A stretch of DNA of 64,000 nt from Bacteroidales bacterium. Lineage in GTDB: Bacteria; Bacteroidota; Bacteroidia; Bacteroidales; JAADJA01. Numbering within the stretch: position 1 is the stretch's first letter; the number at the start of each line of letters is the position of its first letter. Shown here piece after piece: positions 26,448 to 35,219 of the stretch. Position numbers and translations under genes: made by a program. Under the pieces are notes generated by a model. That model was not told the origin of the DNA, did not search any database, and worked only from the letters and a program-made list of their open reading frames with translations. The stretch is from the NCBI GenBank assembly GCA_030596605.1, contig JAUVJI010000001.1, positions 1 to 64,000 on the forward strand, read 5' to 3'.

Positions 26448-26777
26448 TAATTTATTTTTCCAGAATAATTGAATCCATTTTGTTATTTTTGCTCATATAG
26501 TTAACGAAATACAATCGAACTTTTATAAAGGCAGTAAAATAATTATGATGGAAGTAGTTTCAATAAAGCGACAACAAATGTTTATTTGTCGTTTGTAAAC
26601 GGGTATAAATGGGTTTTTAGCTGGACTATATATGGTTAGCGGATTTGATTAAAAAATAATTAATAGAAGGTATAGTAAAAATAAGAGGAATAGGGGTGCT
26701 AGTAGTAACAAGTTGGCAGCAAGCAGCATGACAGAAAATTCAACTATATAATTAAATTGGAATTATAAATTTAACTA

Positions 26778-27332
26778 ATGACAAATATTCAAATAGATTT
26801 TCCAGATGAAAATGATACACTAATTAAAACTAAAGCCGACTTTTATAGCTCTGCTTTAGGTGCAAACTGGCAAGACTTAAGTTGGTACTCACATTCGTTT
26901 GAATTGTCTTTAGAAATATTAATAAAGCATATTAAGAAAAACGTAAAACATGGGCAGTTACTGACCTTGCCAATTCTCTTTTTATCAAGACATTTCATTG
27001 AATTAAAGTTAAAAGAAATTATAAATTATTTTGACAAAAGTAAATTATATACAAATCATGGTTTAAAAGACCTTTGGGAAACTATTGTTAGTAATATGAA
27101 ATCTGAATACGCTTTTGAGAAAACAGAGATTAATGAATTAAATAATACTGGTAAATTGATTTTTGAATTAGATGAAATTGATAAAGGCTCCTTTAATTTC
27201 AGGTATCCAACCAACAAAAAAGGAAAAAAATCATTGGAATTTGCTCAATTTGATTTAAACAATTTCGTAACAGTGATTGAAAAGGTTAATAATTACCTGG
27301 GAAGTTTACGAGATTTTTGTCAAAATAATTAA
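26778..27332 (+). CDS. Hypothetical protein with a HEPN-like RHxxELxLK helix
   Basis: 184 residues, soluble and helical. LPILFLSRHFIELKLKEIIN followed by NHGLKDLWETI resembles the 'RHxxEL.LK...HdL..LW' core of small HEPN-like proteins common in mobile and defence islands; the R-H pair could be an RNase site, but this is a guess. AFEKTEINELNNTGKLIFEL and the NFRYP segment also fit that group. It stands alone between the transposase unit and the PH-domain gene, in the same orientation as the latter. Confidence 0.55.
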   Translation: MTNIQIDFPDENDTLIKTKADFYSSALGANWQDLSWYSHSFELSLEILIKHIKKNVKHGQLLTLPILFLSRHFIELKLKEIINYFDKSKLYTNHGLKDLWETIVSNMKSEYAFEKTEINELNNTGKLIFELDEIDKGSFNFRYPTNKKGKKSLEFAQFDLNNFVTVIEKVNNYLGSLRDFCQNN

Positions 27333-27351
27333 ACCAAAAAAACAAACGACT

Positions 27352-27897
27352 ATGTGGACAATTGATAGCATTAAAAAATTTTATAAAGATTTTGGATTTA
27401 AACCAAGCTCAACAAAATCGGAAATAAAAGAATTGTCAAAGTTGCTACATGCTGACGAACAACTGCATGGACTGCTTGAAGGATTTCTAAAAAACATACA
27501 TGGTCGCAGTATAAATGGATTAGGTCTAGTAATTGCCACAAATAAAAGAGTAATATTTTTCAGGAAAAGTATAATTGGAACAGTAACGAAAGAAGAAATC
27601 CCGCTAAACAAAGTGACTTCAGCATCGTACAGAAAAGGATTAATGTTTAGTTCAATCTCAATTACATCCGCCAGTAATGATTCAATTGTTGAACAATGTG
27701 ATAAAAAGATATCAAAAAAATTCATTGACAACCTTCTAGGCTTGATTAATAATCAGCCTAATATTTCAAACAATCAAGATAATAACTTTCAAAATGACCC
27801 TTTGTTGAAACTTGAAAAACTATATGAACTAAAACAAAAGGGAATATTAACTGAAGATGAATATAATCAACAGAAATCAAAAATCCTTAATTCATAG
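27352..27897 (+). CDS. PH-domain (YokE-like) protein with C-terminal SHOCT domain
   Basis: 181 residues from the ATG at 27352, where MWTIDSIKKFYKDFG begins; a longer frame would overlap the previous gene. The middle shows a bacterial PH-like fold (GLVIATNKRVIFFRKSIIG, EIPLNKVTSASYRKG, FSSISITSASND). After a polar linker rich in Asn, the end is a SHOCT motif (LLKLEKLYELKQKGILTEDE). Such proteins are thought to be membrane-proximal or oligomer scaffolds; no enzymatic role is visible. It is followed directly by inverted repeat B. Confidence 0.8.
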   Translation: MWTIDSIKKFYKDFGFKPSSTKSEIKELSKLLHADEQLHGLLEGFLKNIHGRSINGLGLVIATNKRVIFFRKSIIGTVTKEEIPLNKVTSASYRKGLMFSSISITSASNDSIVEQCDKKISKKFIDNLLGLINNQPNISNNQDNNFQNDPLLKLEKLYELKQKGILTEDEYNQQKSKILNS

Positions 27898-27916
27898 AAT
27901 GCCAGCTGCCAACAAA

Positions 27917-28024
27917 GGCTCATAGTGCATGCCGCAATTAGTGCTATCAAGAGAAATAATTACAAATTTGAATATGGTGCAAATCAAGGAAAACAGTAGT
28001 TAAAATGCGGCACGCACCATAGCC
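27917..28024. repeat. Long imperfect inverted repeat B (attC-like)
   Basis: GGCTCATAGTGCATGCCGCA (27917-27936) pairs with TGCGGCACGCACCATAGCC (28006-28024) with one bulged base and two mismatches. GCCAACAAA precedes the left arm and CATACGTTAAAT follows the right. GTTAAAT fits the attC core GTTRRRY, and the left side offers an AAC core. It shares flanking blocks with repeat A while the paired arm segments covary (TTTGGCA/TGCCAAA there, TGCCGCA/TGCGGCA here). Confidence 0.65.
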
Positions 28025-28082
28025 TCATACGTTAAATTTCCCCCAACTTTCCCAAATCAAAATCTAATTGTATCTTCGCTTC

Positions 28083-30461
28083 ATGCATCTGGCCAAAAAT
28101 AAAATCCTTTGTTACCAATTCCTTTTCTTTTTTTTAGTTTCAGTTTTCTCTGTATCAGGACAAGACGATTTTATGCAAACCATAAAAGGAATAGTTGTAG
28201 ACAAAAACTCACAATCGTCTTTACCCGGAGCGAATATTATTCTTTTAAATTCGGATCCCCTGGTTGGAACTGTTACTGACTTAAATGGTGAATTTCTTAT
28301 TAATAATGTACCCATCGGAAGACAAGGATTAAAAGTGAGTTTTGTTGGATTTCAAACTTTGGAGTTAACAAATCTTATAATTTCAAGTGCGAAAGAGTTT
28401 TTTATTAAAGTTGAATTAGAGGAAAATATCATTTCTGCCAAAGAAGTCACTATTATCGCTAAAAACCAAAAAGATCAGCCTTTAAATCCAATGGCATTGG
28501 TGAGCGCCAGGTCATTTACAGTAGAAGAAACCAACAAATATGCCGGTAGTTATGGCGACCCTGCACGAATGGTTGCCAATTATGCCGGTGTGGTATCAAC
28601 CCGCGATAATAGAAACGATATTGTAATTCGCGGTAATTCATCCATGGGATTACAATACCGCCTTGATGGAATTGAAATTGCAAATCCAAATCATTTCAGT
28701 GCTTTGGCAACAACCGGAGGACCGGTAACAGTATTAAATACGAACCTTCTGGCAAATTCTGATTTTCTTACCGGAGCTTTTCCTGCTGAGTATGGAAATG
28801 CGTTGGCCGGTGTATTTGATCTCAAATTACGAAATGGCAATACAGATAAAAGGGAATATTGGGCACAACTGGGATTTAATGGTTTGGAAGTGGGTACTGA
28901 AGGGCCTATCTCGAAAAAATCGGGATCTTCTTACCTCGCGGCCTACAGGTATTCTTTTATCGATATACTGGAACGATTAGGAGTTAATTTTAAAGAAACT
29001 GCCCAGTACCAGGACCTGACTTTTAAGGTAAATTTCCCAACGAAAAAAATGGGTAGCTTTAGTATATTTGGTATTGGTGGTATCAGTGAGATTAAAATCC
29101 TGGACTCCAAACTTGATCAAAGCGAATGGACTTTCCCTACACATGGTGAAGATGTAAATACGGGTTCTTCTATCGGAACATTTGGAGTATCAAACCATTA
29201 TTTTATAAATGAAACTACCAGGTTGAAAACATCTATTTCTATTGTTGGATCTATAGTCGATACAAGAATCGATACTTTCAGTGTCAGCGATCCGGATCAT
29301 TTTTTATGGGCAGGGGAAAGATCATCGGAAATCAAGTATGCTATATCCACCTCGCTGAACAAAAAGATAGATATTAAGAACAGCATGAGTGTTGGTTTTT
29401 TTTATGATCTATATGATATAAATTATGCCGACAGCAGTTTTCACCATGGCGACTACAGAATTGATACCGATACCAGGAAAATGTTCAGTCTTTTGAGGGG
29501 TTATGCGCAGTGGCAGCATAAATTCAGTAATTTATTTGAGACTTATCTTGGATTCCATTATCAGTATCTTTTCCTGAATTCAACAAGTTCACTCGAACCA
29601 CGGGCCGGCTTGAAATGGAATATTAATACCGACCAAACCATAAATTTTGGAATCGGGCTGCATAGCCAGATGCAACCCCGGATGATGTATTTTGTGCAGT
29701 CAGTCAATCCTGAAGGAGAATATGAATTGAATAATTTGAATATGGGATTATCAAAGAGTTTGCACGTGATACTCGGCTACAACTGTTTGATTTCCGAATA
29801 CCTGAGGTTTAAAGCGGAAGCCTACTACCAGTATCTCTACAATATTCCTGTTAGCAAGGATATTCCACAATATTCTATTCTGAATGAGGGAACTGAGTAT
29901 TATGTTGACCGGCAAACCAATTTAGTGAACAAGGGAACCGGGAACAATTACGGTATTGAGTTGACTTTTGAAAAGTTCATCCATAAAAATTACTTTTTCC
30001 TGTTTACGACTTCATTATTTGAATCTGACTATAAAGGCTATGATGGTATTAACAGAAGCACATCTTTCAACGGGAATTATGTTTTGAATGCTGTTGGAGG
30101 TTATGAACTTCCGCTTGGTAAGAAAAAATCCAGGGTGTTAATTTTTGGTTTAAGGTTTACGTGGGCAGGGGGCAGGCCTTATGTTCCGTATGACCAAAAA
30201 GCAACCGGCGAACAGCATGAAGTTGTCTACAATTGGGATGATGCCTATAATCAAAGGTACGATGATTACACCAGGGCCAGTTTCAGGCTTGGAATGCGGC
30301 GAAATGAAAGAAAGTTCGGTATCGAATTTGCCATTGACTTGCAATATCGTGCTAATTATACCTATGTTTATCTTTATAGAATAGATGTTGTAACAGGAGA
30401 GATTTATAAAACCTATAAGATGGGATTTTATCCAACAGGCAATTGGAGGATTAATTTTTAA
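28083..30461 (+). CDS. TonB-dependent outer-membrane receptor
   Basis: About 792 residues from the ATG at 28083. It has a signal peptide (FLFFFLVSVFSVSGQ) and a CarboxypepD_reg-like domain (about 38-130: KGIVVDKNSQSSLPGANIIL, VTDLNGEFLINNVP). The plug domain contains VSTRDNRNDIVIRGNSSMGL and the barrel ends in NYTYVYLYRIDVVTGE...NWRINF. It imports a ligand across the outer membrane using TonB energy. No SusD partner is adjacent, so it is probably not a polysaccharide-utilisation receptor; iron chelate or small-molecule uptake is equally possible. Its last ~75 codons are repeated 2 kb downstream. Confidence 0.88.
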   Translation: MHLAKNKILCYQFLFFFLVSVFSVSGQDDFMQTIKGIVVDKNSQSSLPGANIILLNSDPLVGTVTDLNGEFLINNVPIGRQGLKVSFVGFQTLELTNLIISSAKEFFIKVELEENIISAKEVTIIAKNQKDQPLNPMALVSARSFTVEETNKYAGSYGDPARMVANYAGVVSTRDNRNDIVIRGNSSMGLQYRLDGIEIANPNHFSALATTGGPVTVLNTNLLANSDFLTGAFPAEYGNALAGVFDLKLRNGNTDKREYWAQLGFNGLEVGTEGPISKKSGSSYLAAYRYSFIDILERLGVNFKETAQYQDLTFKVNFPTKKMGSFSIFGIGGISEIKILDSKLDQSEWTFPTHGEDVNTGSSIGTFGVSNHYFINETTRLKTSISIVGSIVDTRIDTFSVSDPDHFLWAGERSSEIKYAISTSLNKKIDIKNSMSVGFFYDLYDINYADSSFHHGDYRIDTDTRKMFSLLRGYAQWQHKFSNLFETYLGFHYQYLFLNSTSSLEPRAGLKWNINTDQTINFGIGLHSQMQPRMMYFVQSVNPEGEYELNNLNMGLSKSLHVILGYNCLISEYLRFKAEAYYQYLYNIPVSKDIPQYSILNEGTEYYVDRQTNLVNKGTGNNYGIELTFEKFIHKNYFFLFTTSLFESDYKGYDGINRSTSFNGNYVLNAVGGYELPLGKKKSRVLIFGLRFTWAGGRPYVPYDQKATGEQHEVVYNWDDAYNQRYDDYTRASFRLGMRRNERKFGIEFAIDLQYRANYTYVYLYRIDVVTGEIYKTYKMGFYPTGNWRINF

Positions 30462-30557
30462 TGGAATAAGCGTAGCATAATTTGAAAAGTTGATTTATTT
30501 GTTTTAGTTTTACCATCAACTTAAATTTGGCCTTAATGTTTAATTAAAAACAAAAAA

Positions 30558-30593
30558 ATGAAAAGAGTAAAATTTATTCTTGTTGGATTATAG
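30558..30593 (+). pseudogene. Dead 5' remnant of the downstream secreted-protein gene
   Basis: ATG at 30558 reads MKRVKFILVGL then stops at 30591. It parallels the start of the 32570 gene (MKKVNFILIGFL), and its leader DNA is nearly the same. It is the left copy of a duplicated gene start. Confidence 0.65.
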
Positions 30594-30683
30594 TACTATA
30601 TATTAAAGAATTAATTGAATTTGTTAAAATAAATTGCTAGTTGCTTTTTTACAGTAGTTATAAACAACAAACACAAAAAGACT

Positions 30684-31262
30684 ATGAAAAGATTAATCTT
30701 AATATCGCTTGCTTTATTCTTATTATTTGAAATTGGGAATGGCCAGTGTAAACTCAATAAAGGGAAATATAGTTCTAAACGGTTTACAAAATCAGACTCA
30801 AAACCATTCCAAATTGTACTCCATTCTATACCTTCTAGATTATTTCTCCAAGGAAATGGTTATTCTTATTATTTTTGTAAATCATCAGAGGATAGCATTT
30901 ATTTAGGTTTAGGAATAGGAACTAATTGGGAGAAATTCGAAATACATAAAACAAATCCAGTTATTTTTAAGTTCGATGATGAAGCAATAATGACGATATA
31001 CCCTAATGGTAATTATACTGGTAAAATGCGTCCTACTAGTTTTTCAATTTTGGCTTACTACAATATAAATATTGAGCAACTTAATGAATTTGCAAATAAG
31101 TTAATTACTAATGTGCAAATATATATTTTTGATGATGATAAGAAAAATACTAAGATCTCATGGAATGATGATGGAACAGTTTATTATAATTTAGATAAAT
31201 TAAAAACTAAAAAGACAGCAAAGTTTAAAAAAGTTGCTAGATGCATGCTGAATCAAAAATAA
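30684..31262 (+). CDS. Small secreted hypothetical protein
   Basis: 192 residues with a signal peptide (KRLILISLALFLLFEIGNGQ). The mature protein is beta-rich with no family I recognise (LQGNGYSYYFCKSSEDSIYL, SWNDDGTVYYNL). The two Cys are far apart. It lies in the 1.65-kb segment between the two copies of the direct repeat, so it may have arrived with that insertion. Localisation is probably periplasmic or surface. Confidence 0.65.
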   Translation: MKRLILISLALFLLFEIGNGQCKLNKGKYSSKRFTKSDSKPFQIVLHSIPSRLFLQGNGYSYYFCKSSEDSIYLGLGIGTNWEKFEIHKTNPVIFKFDDEAIMTIYPNGNYTGKMRPTSFSILAYYNINIEQLNEFANKLITNVQIYIFDDDKKNTKISWNDDGTVYYNLDKLKTKKTAKFKKVARCMLNQK

Positions 31263-31364
31263 TAAGTACCACAGACCCATGAATATCCAGAATGCTTTAT
31301 GAGTCATTGTCTTGGAAAGTTAATAAATGTAATATCTTTGTCTAATATTTTAAATTTACAAGTC

Positions 31365-31841
31365 TCATTTTACATTCAAAGCTTCTTTAATATCAGGGTC
31401 GTCTAATAATAAATCAATCTTCTCTTTAAATTTCTCATTTACAATCTTTTGTACTTTTTTGATTGAGCCTGCCAGACTTTTCTTTAAATTAGGGTCTATT
31501 CCTTCAGTACTATTTGATGCAAGTAATTCTCCAATATTGTTAAATACCTCAATTGAAAGAACCCAGATTACCTCTGTCCCATAAAGCGCTCCATTTGGTT
31601 TTGAGTCACTTCTTCACTTTGTTACTGTAAATAAAAGCAAACGATCACTTTGCGAATCAATAAGGTTATTAAGTATTTTTTGCTTTGAATCAGAGTATGT
31701 AGTTTGTATAATTTTAGCTCGATTACTTGATTCGTTTAAAGAATTTTTAATGACAACTGAAAAGTCATCAGAAAAGTTATTACCACTTTTAGTTCCAATG
31801 GGATATTTTACAATTTGCTCTACTTTAATTGAACAATTCAA
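31365..31841 (-). pseudogene. Hypothetical gene interrupted by one in-frame TGA
   Basis: A minus-strand frame runs from the ATG at 31841 to a stop at 31365 with a single internal TGA at 31614-31616. Both halves are coding-like: the first ends RLLLFTVTK, the second starts RSDSKPNGALYGTEVIWVLS and continues IEVFNNIGELLASNSTEG. Without the TGA it would be about 158 residues, soluble and helical at the C-terminus. The family is unknown. The simplest view is a recent nonsense mutation; a sequencing error is possible. The rest of 31263-32239 shows no other gene. Confidence 0.6.
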
Positions 31842-32239
31842 ACTTACTAATTTTTTACAAACGAATTTTAATGTTTTTTATAATTGGTTAAATACCAATT
31901 TGAAAACTGTAACCAAGAGATTTTAAAATTACAAACTACCTTATTTATTTGCTGTAGGTCATCAAGCTAAAGCGAAATAATTTAGGATAAAGTTAAGTAA
32001 AATTAATTTGTTGCACTTACTAATTGAATTTTCATAGTTCTTATTATAAAATCTTCTATAGCATAACTATACCTACCTTTGAAACATTATTCTTTAGCTT
32101 ATTAATAATTTAACGCCTTACTGCCCCGAATTAAACATTACTGAGAAAATTTGATAATATTTATGCACTTATTATTCTAGTTTAGTAGATTGTCCAAGTC
32201 ATGTTAACCCACATATCTGCTCTTGAAAACTTGAACCAT

Positions 32240-32473
32240 TGGGGATTGGGAAAATGCCTACAATGTAAGATACGATGATTATACAAGGGCAAGCTTTCGG
32301 TTTGAATGCGTCGAAATTTTAAAAAAATCAGTATTGAAACTACTATTGATATTCAATACCGTGCTAATTACACCTATGTTTATCTTTACAGGATAGATGT
32401 TGTAACAGGAGATATTTATAAAACCTATAAGATGGGATTTTATCCAACAGGCAATTGGAGGATCAATTTTTAA
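32240..32473 (+). pseudogene. Tail of a TonB-receptor gene (partial duplicate)
   Basis: The segment reads YDDYTRASFR like the intact receptor, shifts frame after it, then returns to frame at YRANYTYVYLYRIDVVTGDI and ends with the same PTGNWRINF stop. It has no start, and the frameshift makes it non-functional. Confidence 0.75.
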
Positions 32474-32569
32474 TGGAATAAGCATAATATAATTTGAAAA
32501 GTTGATTTATTTGTTTTAGTTTTACCATCAGCTTAGAGATAACCTTATTGTTTAATTAAATAAAAAAAA

Positions 32570-33190
32570 ATGAAAAAAGTAAATTTTATCTTAATCGGAT
32601 TTCTGTTAATCGGTTTATCCGCAATGACATCAGCACAGAAAATTAAATTGATATCTGGCTCATGTGACTTTATGAAAGGAATAAGTGAACTTAACTTGGA
32701 GTATGATTACAGTGATTTTGGAGTTGGGAAATTTGTGGATGAGGATGATTATGTTGCAAAAAAGAAGAAAGAGTATAATGAAGATGAGCCGGGTATGGGT
32801 GATACATGGGAAAAATCCTGGATTGCTGACAGAGAAGAAAGATATGAAGTACGATTTGAAGAAGAAATGAATAACCAGTTCAAGAAAAGAAAAGTAGCTA
32901 TTAAGGCCGGCAAAAATTTAGATGCCCAATACACTTTAATATTTAAAACAACTTTTACAGAACCTGGATATAATATATATATATCAAGACAAAATGCATA
33001 CATTGATGCAGATGTGATTATTGTTGAATCATCCAATCCGGATAATGTTTTAGCCAAAATAACCATTGATAATTCCCCGGGCCGCGCTGCTAGCGGCTAT
33101 GATTTTGATACAGGTCTTAGAATTCAGGAAGCATATGCCAAAGCAGGAAAAGAGTTGGTTTATTTTATTTGGAAAAAATTTCTTAAGTAA
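32570..33190 (+). CDS. Secreted hypothetical protein
   Basis: 206 residues with a signal peptide (VNFILIGFLLIGLSAMTSAQ). The mature part has an acidic, charged N-terminal half (EDDYVAKKKKEYNEDEPGMG) and a beta domain (DAQYTLIFKTTFTEPGYNIY, YIDADVIIVESSNPD). It fits small Bacteroidota periplasmic proteins of unknown role that often accompany lipoproteins. It followed the receptor gene before the duplication, so they may share a function. A strong terminator follows. Confidence 0.75.
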   Translation: MKKVNFILIGFLLIGLSAMTSAQKIKLISGSCDFMKGISELNLEYDYSDFGVGKFVDEDDYVAKKKKEYNEDEPGMGDTWEKSWIADREERYEVRFEEEMNNQFKKRKVAIKAGKNLDAQYTLIFKTTFTEPGYNIYISRQNAYIDADVIIVESSNPDNVLAKITIDNSPGRAASGYDFDTGLRIQEAYAKAGKELVYFIWKKFLK

Positions 33191-33210
33191 GATTATAGCC
33201 TAATAACATA

Positions 33211-33248
33211 TTAAAACGGTTGTTTATATTATTAAACAACCGTTTTAA
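33211..33248. terminator. Perfect hairpin terminator, bidirectional
   Basis: TTAAAACGGTTGTTTA (33211-33226) and TAAACAACCGTTTTAA (33233-33248) form a 16-bp perfect stem with a 6-nt loop. The A and T runs within the stem serve as T-tract in either direction. It closes the secreted-protein gene. Confidence 0.8.
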
Positions 33249-33328
33249 TATAACTCAAACCCTATCTATTACAGCTTTAGAAACACTATAGATTTATTTT
33301 ATTTACTTTTATGTAAAATTCAAAAAAG

Positions 33329-33931
33329 ATGATAATAAATAATTTAGTATTGGGATTAATTTTTATTAATTCCTTAACACTTTTTGGACAAAACCAGGTA
33401 ACAACTAACCAGGAAAATATTGAGATATTAAATTGTGATAAATTTAAATATGGCTTGTATTATTCTTATAGTGAGTTTAAAAATAATGATCCTTCTGATA
33501 CAAATTATATTGTAAAACTTGAAAAGATGTTACCGGTAGAACAACGATATAGACATGAGAAGGATCAAAAAACCTATATTTATGATGAAAATGGAAAAGA
33601 AATAAAAATGGAAATACCATTATGGGGATTTTGTGATGGAGAAGATATTTATATTCACTATAAAGAAAGATATTGTGTGATAAATACAGTTGGTAGGTTT
33701 TGTGTATTTACAATTGAAAAGTATAAAAGAGGTAGAGATCGTTATAAAAGTATTGATTATTTTTTTGACATTAATACAGTTGAGATATTTGAGTTGAACT
33801 CAGAAAATATAACAACAAAGGTTTTATTTAATGATCCAATACTATTGCAGGAATTTAATAATGACCGAATGAAAGAGTCAATGCTCCATTGGTATGTTAA
33901 TGAGGTAAATTCGAAATATAAGAACCAGTAA
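33329..33931 (+). CDS. Secreted hypothetical protein
   Basis: 200 residues with a probable signal peptide (NLVLGLIFINSLTLFGQ). The mature region is polar with many Tyr, Lys and Glu residues (FKYGLYYSYSEFKNN, PLWGFCDGEDIYIHYKERYC). I do not recognise a family. It lies between two terminators and so is monocistronic. No partner is evident. Confidence 0.7.
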   Translation: MIINNLVLGLIFINSLTLFGQNQVTTNQENIEILNCDKFKYGLYYSYSEFKNNDPSDTNYIVKLEKMLPVEQRYRHEKDQKTYIYDENGKEIKMEIPLWGFCDGEDIYIHYKERYCVINTVGRFCVFTIEKYKRGRDRYKSIDYFFDINTVEIFELNSENITTKVLFNDPILLQEFNNDRMKESMLHWYVNEVNSKYKNQ

Positions 33932-33986
33932 GTCCTAAATATTAGTGATATAAAATTTAATTTTTCTGGACAAGCTTTCGACTATG

Positions 33987-34024
33987 AAAAAAAGCTCTGG
34001 GTTCTTGAACTCAGAGCTTTTTCT
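33987..34024. terminator. Convergent-gene terminator hairpin
   Basis: AAAGCTCTGGGTTCTTGAAC leads into TCAGAGCTTT with a long stem, an A-run on the left and TTTTTCTC on the right. It serves both the plus-strand secreted-protein gene and the minus-strand lipoprotein gene. Confidence 0.8.
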
Positions 34025-34048
34025 CTTTATTGGCTTATAGTTTAATTC

Positions 34049-34897
34049 TTATGGACAAATAATATCCTGCAGGTTTTCATCCCAGCATCTCCAGTCAGGA
34101 TCACCGAAATGAAGCTCATCACTAACCCTTCCGTTTTTAGTAGTCCTGTGCCATTCAATGTCAGTTAGATTGTCGTTATTGGCACTGTAAATATTGTAAT
34201 AGGTATCGAATGGAAGGTTATTATTGACGCCATAAAATATATACCCGCCATTTTCAGGAGCACCGGGTTTTACATTGGTGTATTTAATATCAGCCTCACC
34301 AGTGGTTATATTCCTGTTCCATTCAATCTGTAGAAACTCATTCGGGTTATTTGGATTTTCATTCAAGTGCCATTCACCTGCTGTATTGGTTGAATTGGAG
34401 GTTCCATGAAACCACAGGAAGTCATTATACACATTTGTTTTCGAAATATACATTTCCCATTTTAATCCATCTGCATCAAGGGAACCTCTCAATTCGGCCA
34501 GATGAATTGCTCCACCGGCAACGAAATTATATGACCACACCCAGGCGTTGAGACCAGGATCCCATACTCCCTGGTGATTGAATGATTCATAGAATGCAGC
34601 TACAGGTACTACCAGGGTTATAGTAAGTACGGCATTCCAAACAGCTACATTAGTTGCAGCCCACCACCAATTTTGGTAGGTATATGCATACCCGCCTTTA
34701 AGTTTAGTTGTATCATTGTCCGGGAAATCCGAAAAATCCATTACAAATGAAGATGTCGGTGGCAATTCGGGCGCAGGCGCCGGATCTACATTGTTTTCGT
34801 CATCCTTATTACATCCTGTTGGGATAATTGCAATAATTAGGAGAATTACAAGAGAATAACGCTTTAGCTGACTGAATAAAAGATTTTTTGTTTTCAT
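34049..34897 (-). CDS. Lipoprotein downstream of the surface-fibre operon
   Basis: 282 residues from the second ATG (34897); an upstream Met at 34918 is possible. Signal peptide and lipobox (IIAIIPTGC, then NKDDENN) give a surface or periplasmic lipoprotein. A Pro/Asp linker follows, then a beta-rich domain with many Trp (TYQNWWWAATNVAVWN, NHQGVWDPGLNAWVWSYNF). The function is unknown. It lies 300 bp after the usher-like gene on the same strand. The gap (34919-35219) shows no gene, so it may or may not be in the same transcript. A role as tip adhesin or anchor is a guess. Confidence 0.7.
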   Translation of the reverse strand: MKTKNLLFSQLKRYSLVILLIIAIIPTGCNKDDENNVDPAPAPELPPTSSFVMDFSDFPDNDTTKLKGGYAYTYQNWWWAATNVAVWNAVLTITLVVPVAAFYESFNHQGVWDPGLNAWVWSYNFVAGGAIHLAELRGSLDADGLKWEMYISKTNVYNDFLWFHGTSNSTNTAGEWHLNENPNNPNEFLQIEWNRNITTGEADIKYTNVKPGAPENGGYIFYGVNNNLPFDTYYNIYSANNDNLTDIEWHRTTKNGRVSDELHFGDPDWRCWDENLQDIICP

Positions 34898-35219
34898 AAC
34901 ATGTTTATTTAATTTCAAATTTGAATTATTTATGGATAATCTTAAGTTTATGTTTCTGTTTTACGGTCATCTTGTTTGCAGTGTTTGATATAAATACACT
35001 TATTAAGCAAAATACCCCTATGAATTATTTTAAAAAATTGAAAAAACCGGATACATGAACTTGGATGCTTTGGATATCAATAGAAAAGGTAAGTTGGATT
35101 TATCGAAACAAGAATTTTCCCATTATTCCAGCTTTCCACTATTCCTAATTATTTTTCTAAATATAGCTTTTTAAGGGTACAATTCATATCCATCATAGAG
35201 GATAGGTTTTTAACGGAAG

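Larger units (their letters stand above)
30228..32605 (+). repeat. Direct repeat: receptor 3' end plus start of the next gene, copies ~30228-30590 and ~32240-32605
   Basis: The two copies align from the receptor C-terminal codons through its stop, a ~95-bp spacer and the first codons of the downstream secreted-protein gene, with scattered substitutions. The left copy has the intact receptor and a dead start of the next gene. The right copy has a dead receptor tail and the intact next gene. About 1.65 kb of other DNA lies between, so the locus was one receptor-gene pair split by a duplication or insertion. Confidence 0.75.

Noticed and set aside
28083-30461. Part of a polysaccharide utilisation locus (SusC).
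   Set aside because: No SusD-like lipoprotein or glycoside hydrolase follows; the downstream gene is a small secreted protein.
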